From Intrasporangium_A sp039812505 (GTDB taxonomy: Bacteria; Actinomycetota; Actinomycetes; Actinomycetales; Dermatophilaceae), in assembly GCF_039812505.1 (NCBI RefSeq), contig NZ_JBDIAQ010000047.1, positions 1-24,561 on the forward strand: 24,561 nt of DNA, written 5' to 3'. The position numbers and the translations under genes are program-made. The notes below the pieces were generated by a model. That model saw only the letters and a program-made list of their open reading frames with translations. It was not told the DNA's origin and did no database searches. This document shows positions 19,543 through 24,561 of this stretch, one piece after another; positions within the stretch are counted from its first letter, which is position 1, and every line of letters begins with the position of its first letter.

Positions 19543-22443
19543 ATGCCGTCTCGACCGTCCAGCAGCACCCGTGGTTCCTCCGCCCCCCGGAGCGGGGGGT
19601 CCGCAGGCTCCTCCCGGTCCTCCTCCGGCCGTCGCCCGGCCGCGCGGTCGAGCCGGTCCACGGCGCGCCCGGGCCCCGCGCCCCGGCGCAAGGTCCGCGG
19701 CGGGGGACTGCCGCTGCCCCTGCGGGCGGTCCGCAACACCTGGATGGGCCTGTCCCACGTGGCCGGTGGGGCGGTCCGGCGGGTCGGCAACAGCGCCCGC
19801 GACCTGCAGCCCGAGCACCGCCGCGACGGGCTCGGCTTCGCCCTGATCGCCCTCGCGGTGGTCGTCGCCGCCCGGGAGTGGTGGGGCGTGCCGGGCACCT
19901 TCGGGCAGGCCGTCCACGCGGTGTTCGCCGGGACCTTCGGGCGGGTCGCCTACGCGGTGCCGCTGGTGCTGCTCGCTCTCGGCATCCGTCTGCTCCGGGC
20001 GCCGCAGGACGAGGCCGCGAACGCCCGGATCACGTGGGGGACGCTTGCGCTGACCATCTCGGCCTGTGGTCTGACCCACCTGGCCGCCGGCATTCCCACC
20101 CCTCCCGACGGGGCGGACGGCATGCGCGCGGCAGGCGGCATCATCGGCTTCCTGGCCTCGAGCCCACTGGCGGCTGCGGTCTCCGGCTACGGCGCCGGCA
20201 TCATCCTGGGCCTGCTCGGCTTCTTCGGGCTGCTCGTGGTCACCGCGACCCCGGTGAACCTGATCCCGGCGCGGCTGCGCCGGTTGCGCGACCTCGTGCT
20301 GCACCGTTCCGGCACGCCCACCCCCGAAGCCCCGTCGAGCGACCCCACGCCCAGCGGCCGCAAGCGCCGCGGCCGCCGCGCGGTCGGCCCGCAGGAGGGA
20401 CGAGATGGCGACGAGGCCTTCCGGCAGGCTGCCCAGGTCGACGCCTCGGGTGCGGGAGCGGCACGCCTGCGACCCGGCGAGAAGCGCCCGGCCAAGGGCG
20501 AGCCGGCACGGGTGGACGCGTCGGGCAGCGACGCCGCCGAGCCGGCGACGCACGGTGTCCCCGAAACGCCGAAGGCCGGCCCCGGGCCGGCGCTCGCCGC
20601 CCCGCCGACGGGCACGATGCTGGGTACGCCGTCGGCCCGCGCCGAGCAGCTCGCGCTCGGCGGCGATGTCGCCTACCGGCTGCCCGACCAGGCGCTGCTC
20701 ACGCCCGGTGCACCGCACCGCACCCGCAGCGAGACCAACGACCGGGTCGTCGAGTCCCTCACCAACGTGTTCGAGCAGTTCGACATCGACGCCGCGGTCA
20801 CCGGCTTCACCCGCGGCCCGACGGTCACCCGCTACGAGGTCGAGCTCGGCGCGGGCACGAAGGTCGAGCGGGTCACCGCGCTCTCGAAGAACATCGCGTA
20901 TGCCGTCGCCTCGGCCGACGTGCGCATCCTCAGCCCCATCCCGGGCAAGTCCGCGATCGGCATCGAGATCCCGAACGCCGACCGCGAGAACGTCGCGCTC
21001 GGTGACGTGCTGCGCAGCCAGACCGCCCGCAGCAACCACCACCCGATGGTCATGGGGGTCGGCAAGGACGTCGAGGGCGCCTACGTCGTGGCCAACCTGG
21101 CCCGGATGCCGCACCTGCTGGTGGCCGGTGCGACCGGCTCGGGCAAGTCGAGCTTCGTCAACTCGATGATCACCTCGGTGCTCATGCGGGCCACTCCCGA
21201 GGAGGTTCGGCTCATCCTCGTCGACCCGAAGCGGGTCGAGCTGACCGCCTACGAGGGCATCCCGCACCTGATCACCCCGATCATCACCAGCCCCAAGAAG
21301 GCGGCCGAGGCGCTCCAGTGGGTGGTGCGCGAGATGGACCAGCGCTACGACGACCTCGCGGCGTTCGGCTTCAAGCACGTCGACGACTTCAACAAGGCGG
21401 TCCGGACGGGCCGGATCAAGCCGCCTGCGGGCTCCGAGCGGGTGCTGACCACCTACCCCTACCTGCTCGTCGTCGTGGACGAGCTGGCCGACCTGATGAT
21501 GGTGGCGCCACGCGACGTGGAGGAGTCGGTGGTCCGGATCACCCAGCTCGCCCGGGCCGCCGGGATCCACCTGGTGCTGGCCACCCAGCGCCCCTCGGTC
21601 GACGTCGTGACGGGCCTGATCAAGGCGAACGTGCCCTCCCGGATGGCCTTCGCCACGAGCTCGCTGGCCGACTCCCGCGTGGTGCTCGACCAGCCGGGCG
21701 CCGAGAAGCTGATCGGCCAGGGCGACGCACTCTTCCTCCCGATGGGCGCCAGCAAGCCGATGCGCGTGCAGGGCGCCTGGGTGAACGAGTCGGAGATCCA
21801 CGCGGTCGTCAGGTCGGTCACCGAGCAGCTCAAGCCGAACTACGTCGAGAACGTCGTCGTCGCGGCCGCCAGGAAGCAGGTCGACGACGACATCGGCGAC
21901 GACCTCGACGTGCTGCTGCAGGCCGCCGAGCTGGTCGTGACGACGCAGTTCGGGTCGACCTCGATGCTCCAGCGCAAGCTCCGGGTCGGCTTCGCCAAGG
22001 CGGGGCGGCTGATGGACCTGCTGGAGTCCCGTGGCATCGTCGGGCCGAGCGAGGGCAGCAAGGCCCGCGACGTGCTGGTCCGGCCGGACGACCTGCCGAC
22101 CACCCTCGCGCTGCTGCGGGGCCAGGAGGTGCCCGTCGCCTCGGACCCCGACCCGGCCGACGAGTCGGAGGACGACGAGGGGCCGCCGCCCTACGACGAC
22201 TCGGCCGTGGAGCGCGAGCCGGTGTCCGACGCGGCGCCGGACGGGCCGGCGGGCGACGCGCGGCCGGACCGTCCGGAGCGGACGGCCGCGGTGGTGGCCC
22301 AGCGCCGTGCCCGTGGCAGCGGGTCGGGCCCGGCGCGGTCCCGGACGCGGGTCGACCCGGCGTCACGCGCGGACGAGGCCCCCGACGAGGAGGAGTCGCA
22401 GGACGCCTGGCAGCTGACCGGCCGGCGCGACGAGCGCTGCTGA
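19543..22443 (+). CDS. ftsK: DNA translocase FtsK/SpoIIIE family (966 aa)
   Basis: Septum-anchored hexameric ATPase that pumps chromosomal DNA during division. Domains: a Ser/Arg/Pro-rich cytoplasmic N terminus (1-60); about four membrane helices (97-110, 135-151, 165-184, 199-236); a charged low-complexity linker (~255-360); motor domain with Walker A GATGSGKS (529-536) and Walker B LLVVVDELADL (D646, E647); a C-terminal gamma winged helix (~785-855: LLQAAELVVTTQFGSTSMLQ..) that reads KOPS; and an acidic/Arg-rich tail of ~110 residues beyond gamma. Length is typical for actinobacteria. The start is chosen from the promoter spacing. Confidence 0.97.
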   Translation: MPSRPSSSTRGSSAPRSGGSAGSSRSSSGRRPAARSSRSTARPGPAPRRKVRGGGLPLPLRAVRNTWMGLSHVAGGAVRRVGNSARDLQPEHRRDGLGFALIALAVVVAAREWWGVPGTFGQAVHAVFAGTFGRVAYAVPLVLLALGIRLLRAPQDEAANARITWGTLALTISACGLTHLAAGIPTPPDGADGMRAAGGIIGFLASSPLAAAVSGYGAGIILGLLGFFGLLVVTATPVNLIPARLRRLRDLVLHRSGTPTPEAPSSDPTPSGRKRRGRRAVGPQEGRDGDEAFRQAAQVDASGAGAARLRPGEKRPAKGEPARVDASGSDAAEPATHGVPETPKAGPGPALAAPPTGTMLGTPSARAEQLALGGDVAYRLPDQALLTPGAPHRTRSETNDRVVESLTNVFEQFDIDAAVTGFTRGPTVTRYEVELGAGTKVERVTALSKNIAYAVASADVRILSPIPGKSAIGIEIPNADRENVALGDVLRSQTARSNHHPMVMGVGKDVEGAYVVANLARMPHLLVAGATGSGKSSFVNSMITSVLMRATPEEVRLILVDPKRVELTAYEGIPHLITPIITSPKKAAEALQWVVREMDQRYDDLAAFGFKHVDDFNKAVRTGRIKPPAGSERVLTTYPYLLVVVDELADLMMVAPRDVEESVVRITQLARAAGIHLVLATQRPSVDVVTGLIKANVPSRMAFATSSLADSRVVLDQPGAEKLIGQGDALFLPMGASKPMRVQGAWVNESEIHAVVRSVTEQLKPNYVENVVVAAARKQVDDDIGDDLDVLLQAAELVVTTQFGSTSMLQRKLRVGFAKAGRLMDLLESRGIVGPSEGSKARDVLVRPDDLPTTLALLRGQEVPVASDPDPADESEDDEGPPPYDDSAVEREPVSDAAPDGPAGDARPDRPERTAAVVAQRRARGSGSGPARSRTRVDPASRADEAPDEEESQDAWQLTGRRDERC

Positions 22444-22501
22444 CCTTGGTACGGACCGGCCCCGGCGCGGCGACCCGGGCCGCGGCGGACCGGACCGGTC
22501 A

Positions 22502-22507
22502 TAGAGT
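22502..22507 (+). promoter_or_regulatory. Leaderless -10 box (TAGAGT) of the channel-like gene
   Basis: TAGAGT ends 6 nt before ATG 22514; no ribosome binding site is visible in the 58 bp after ftsK. Direct CGGAC repeats lie just upstream, but I see no good -35. Confidence 0.55.
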
Positions 22508-22513
22508 CCTGCA

Positions 22514-23254
22514 ATGGAATCGTCGTCGATGAACCTGTGGCCCTCGTTCGCAGGGCCGCTGCGCCCGCTGACCCGCCGGCAGCGCTGGGTGCGCAACGTG
22601 CGAGAGACCCCGAGCGCGGTCCTGCTCTTCGTCCAGATCGCGCTGCTGTTCGTCTACCCGTACATGGAGACCGCCGCCCTGGGCCACTACGCCAGGGCCC
22701 TGATCGGCGCCGCGGCCCTCGTCGTGATCTTCCTGGCGGTCCGCGTCGCCCGGGCCACCCCCGCGCTGACCTGGGTCGCGGCCCTGCTCGGTGGACCCGT
22801 GGTCGTGCTGACCATCGCCGAGGCGATCTGGCAGGACGTCGTCCCGCTGGCGTTCAGCTCCGCGGTGCTGCACGCGCTGTTCTACTTCTACATCGCCTAT
22901 GCGTTGATCCGGTACATGTTCGCCGACAACTGGGTGACCCGCGACGAGCTGTTCGCCACCGGCGCCACCTTCACGGTCGTCGTGTGGGCGTATGCGTACG
23001 TCTACCAGACGGTCCAGTTCGTCTGGCCCAACTCGTTCACGGTCCACGGCGGGGAGCTGCCCGGCACCCGCAGCTGGTTCGAGCTGCTCTACCTGTCGGT
23101 CACGACGATGACGAACACGGGGCTGTCCGACATCGTCGCGGTGACCCCGCACGTCCGGTCCTTCGTGATGCTGCAGATGCTCTCCGGGATCCTCTACGTC
23201 GCCCTCGTGGTGGCCCGCCTCGTCGGGCTGACGATCATGCGCTTCAACCGCTGA
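22514..23254 (+). CDS. Potassium-channel-like membrane protein with atypical selectivity filter (246 aa)
   Basis: Six hydrophobic helices (about 35-50, 60-78, 85-104, 114-135, 146-165 and 214-238) with a re-entrant pore segment at ~187-206 before the last. The segment LYLSVTTMTNTGLSDIVAVT aligns with the pore helix plus filter of two-TM-type K+ channels (Ion_trans_2), and MLSGILYVALVVARLVGL matches the inner helix. The filter is T-N-T-G-L-S-D instead of T-V-G-Y-G-D, so K+ selectivity is doubtful. Start set by the -10 box at 6 nt. No regulatory RCK domain is present. Could be a channel, or a channel-derived membrane protein with another job. Confidence 0.8.
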   Translation: MESSSMNLWPSFAGPLRPLTRRQRWVRNVRETPSAVLLFVQIALLFVYPYMETAALGHYARALIGAAALVVIFLAVRVARATPALTWVAALLGGPVVVLTIAEAIWQDVVPLAFSSAVLHALFYFYIAYALIRYMFADNWVTRDELFATGATFTVVVWAYAYVYQTVQFVWPNSFTVHGGELPGTRSWFELLYLSVTTMTNTGLSDIVAVTPHVRSFVMLQMLSGILYVALVVARLVGLTIMRFNR

Positions 23255-23264
23255 CCGGGGCCGG

Positions 23265-23311
23265 CCCACCACCCGCCGCTACTTCCGCGGGCGGGCCCTC
23301 CGGTCGGTGGG
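23265..23311. terminator. Nested hairpin between convergent genes
   Basis: Outer arms CCCACC (23265-23270) and GGTGGG (23306-23311) enclose inner arms CCCGCC (23272-23277) and GGCGGG (23290-23295). The structure fills the 65-bp convergent gap after the channel-like gene and before the stop of the minus-strand dipeptidase, so it may terminate both. Confidence 0.5.
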
Positions 23312-23319
23312 TATGCCGG

Positions 23320-24471
23320 TCAGCCGGCCGCCGCGACGTCCTCCACCGCGCGCATGACTCGCAGCAGGTTGCCGCGCACCAGCTTGGCGACGTCGGCGTC
23401 GGACCAGCCGGCGTCGAGCAGCGCGGCGACGAGGCGGGGGTAGCCGCCGACGTCCTCGAGCCCCACCGGGAACGTGTCGGTCCCGTCGTAGTCCCCGCCG
23501 ATCCCGACGTGGTCGACACCGGCGACCTCGCGGACGTGGTCGAGGTGCGCGACGACCTGGGCGATGGTCGCCTCCGGTTTCGGGTGCTCGGGCGCGTACC
23601 CGGCCACGAACCGCTGGAAGGCGACCCAGTCCCTGGCCTGCACCCCGACGGCCGCGGCTGCGTCGGCCGCCTCGAGGCGCCATTGCGCCGCCGCCGGGGA
23701 GACGAACTCCGGCACGAACGTCACCATGCAGACCCCGCCGTTGCCGGCCAGGGCGGCCAGGACGTCGTCGGGCACGTTGCGGGGCGAGTCGCACAGCGCC
23801 CGGGCCGACGAGTGGCTGAAGATCGCCGGGGCCCGGGTGGTCTCGAGCGCGGCCCGCATGGTCGTGGCGGCCACGTGGCTGAGGTCGACCATCATCCCGA
23901 TGCGGTTCATCTCGCGCACCACCTCGCGGCCGAAGTCCGTCAGCCCGCCGACCGCCGGCACGTCGGTGGCGGAGTCCGCCCACGGCACGTTGTCGTTGTG
24001 GGTCAGGGTCAGGTAGCCGACCCCGAGCGCGTGCAGCAGCCGCAGCACGGCCAGCGACCCGCCGATCGAGTGGCCGCCCTCGGCGCCCATCAGCGCGGCG
24101 ATCCGGCCGTCCTGCGCGGCGGCCACGACGTCGGCCGCGGTCCGGGCGGGAGCGAGGTGGGCGGCATACCTCGTGGTCATCCGGCGCACGCCGTCGACCT
24201 GCTCCAGCGTTGCGACGACCGCCTCGGGGCCGGGCAGGGTGCTCGGCACGAAGACCGACCAGAACTGGGCACCCACCCCACCGGCGCGCAGCCGGGGCAG
24301 GTCGGTGTCGGTCGTGGCGACCGGACCGGCGATGTCGAGGCGCTCGAAGTCGTAGCCGACCTGCTCGCGCAGCTGCCACATCAGGTCGTTGTGCCCGTCG
24401 ACGAGGGGGTGCTCGTCGAGCAGGGCGCGGGCTCGGTCGGCGGTGGATGCAGGGTTGGGCATGGGGGCCAT
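23320..24471 (-). CDS. Membrane dipeptidase family M19 (383 aa)
   Basis: Zinc dipeptidase (renal-dipeptidase-like amidohydrolase barrel), hydrolysing dipeptides and possibly D-containing ones. Seen: metal motif DGHNDL (H27, D29), bridging Glu131 in GAEGGHSIGG, His199 in VDLSHV, His220 in FSHSSARAL, and VGIGGDYDGT near the C terminus. There is no signal peptide, so it should be cytoplasmic in spite of the family name. ATG 24471 is preferred, with GGGGTG a few nt upstream; ATG 24462 in frame is also possible, and a longer frame to 24549 is not supported. Substrate not predictable. Confidence 0.94.
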   Translation of the reverse strand: MAPMPNPASTADRARALLDEHPLVDGHNDLMWQLREQVGYDFERLDIAGPVATTDTDLPRLRAGGVGAQFWSVFVPSTLPGPEAVVATLEQVDGVRRMTTRYAAHLAPARTAADVVAAAQDGRIAALMGAEGGHSIGGSLAVLRLLHALGVGYLTLTHNDNVPWADSATDVPAVGGLTDFGREVVREMNRIGMMVDLSHVAATTMRAALETTRAPAIFSHSSARALCDSPRNVPDDVLAALAGNGGVCMVTFVPEFVSPAAAQWRLEAADAAAAVGVQARDWVAFQRFVAGYAPEHPKPEATIAQVVAHLDHVREVAGVDHVGIGGDYDGTDTFPVGLEDVGGYPRLVAALLDAGWSDADVAKLVRGNLLRVMRAVEDVAAAG

Positions 24472-24561
24472 TGAACACCCCGCAACTAACGAGGCTTCGC
24501 CTCTGACCGCCGAGGTGCGGGGCTGGCCTCGGTGATCGTGTGCGGTCACGCTGGGGTGATG
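24472..24561. other. Right edge: nested inverted repeat upstream of the dipeptidase
   Basis: CCCCGCA (24478-24484) pairs with TGCGGGG (24516-24522), and between them GAGGC-TTC-GCCTC (24491-24503) forms a second, smaller stem. This would lie in the 5' untranslated region or promoter of the dipeptidase gene. No gene is visible in the remaining bases. Confidence 0.4.

Noticed and set aside
19216..21801. An 861-codon minus-strand open frame under ftsK
   Set aside because: Low-complexity antisense shadow; ftsK motifs on the plus strand are unequivocal.
1..24561. CRISPR array, rRNA or tRNA genes
   Set aside because: No regularly spaced repeats with unique spacers and no conserved RNA-gene signatures were seen on either strand.

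Overview
The window is high-GC DNA (roughly 70-72 % by eye) with strong G/C third-position preference, frequent GTG starts, ATGA/GTGA gene overlaps and actinobacterial gene content, including an actinobacterial-style dapA-rnj-ftsK order. I infer an actinomycete, probably close to Intrasporangiaceae (Janibacter/Knoellia/Phycicoccus-like). The family-level placement is a guess from style, not a search.

Layout. 1-2913: a putative secreted lipoprotein (+) converges with a secreted GH25-like/FG-GAP-repeat protein (-). 2959-4419: dapB and idi, overlapping by 4 bp. 4420-5315: an accessory patch with the 3' stump of an MMPL transporter and a MazF-type toxin-antitoxin pair (-) that has a perfect 13-bp inverted-repeat operator. 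5323-7015: a three-gene minus-strand operon of GNAT acetyltransferase with a histidine-rich N terminus, azlC and azlD (branched-chain amino acid exporter). 7089-10876: paaABCDE, the phenylacetyl-CoA epoxidase operon, every junction a 4-bp overlap. 10877-12181: an inserted segment with two unrecognised membrane-protein genes, ending in a second, perfect 206-bp copy of the 3' end of paaE. 12302-14107: VOC protein, thyA, folA. 14118-17795: two abutting hairpins, then dapA, rnj and a membrane EEP-family phosphoesterase. 17813-19207: a cysteine-desulfurase-like aminotransferase (-). 19543-23254: ftsK and a K+-channel-like membrane protein with a non-canonical filter. 23320-24471: an M19 dipeptidase (-).

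How it fits together. dapB, thyA, folA, dapA, rnj and ftsK appear in the same relative order as in Mycobacterium tuberculosis (Rv2773c to Rv2748c), so this is a conserved core backbone for lysine/DAP synthesis, the folate-thymidylate cycle, RNA decay and chromosome segregation. The MMPL/TA, azl, paa and ORF A/B blocks interrupt that backbone and look accessory. paaABCDE makes the ring-epoxidising multicomponent monooxygenase, but the ligase (paaK) and downstream paa genes are not in the window.

The least ordinary signals are: (i) the 206-bp perfect direct repeat around two orphan membrane-protein genes at the end of paaE; (ii) a 7-mer, GGCATAC/GTATGCC, found 12 times in coding and noncoding DNA on both strands where about two are expected; (iii) seven transcription units whose start codon lies 6-7 nt after a TAnnnT-like -10 box, implying leaderless mRNAs; (iv) three 11-bp-phased repeats in the paaA promoter; (v) a shared GGTAGGGAC palindromic element upstream of both dapA and dapB.
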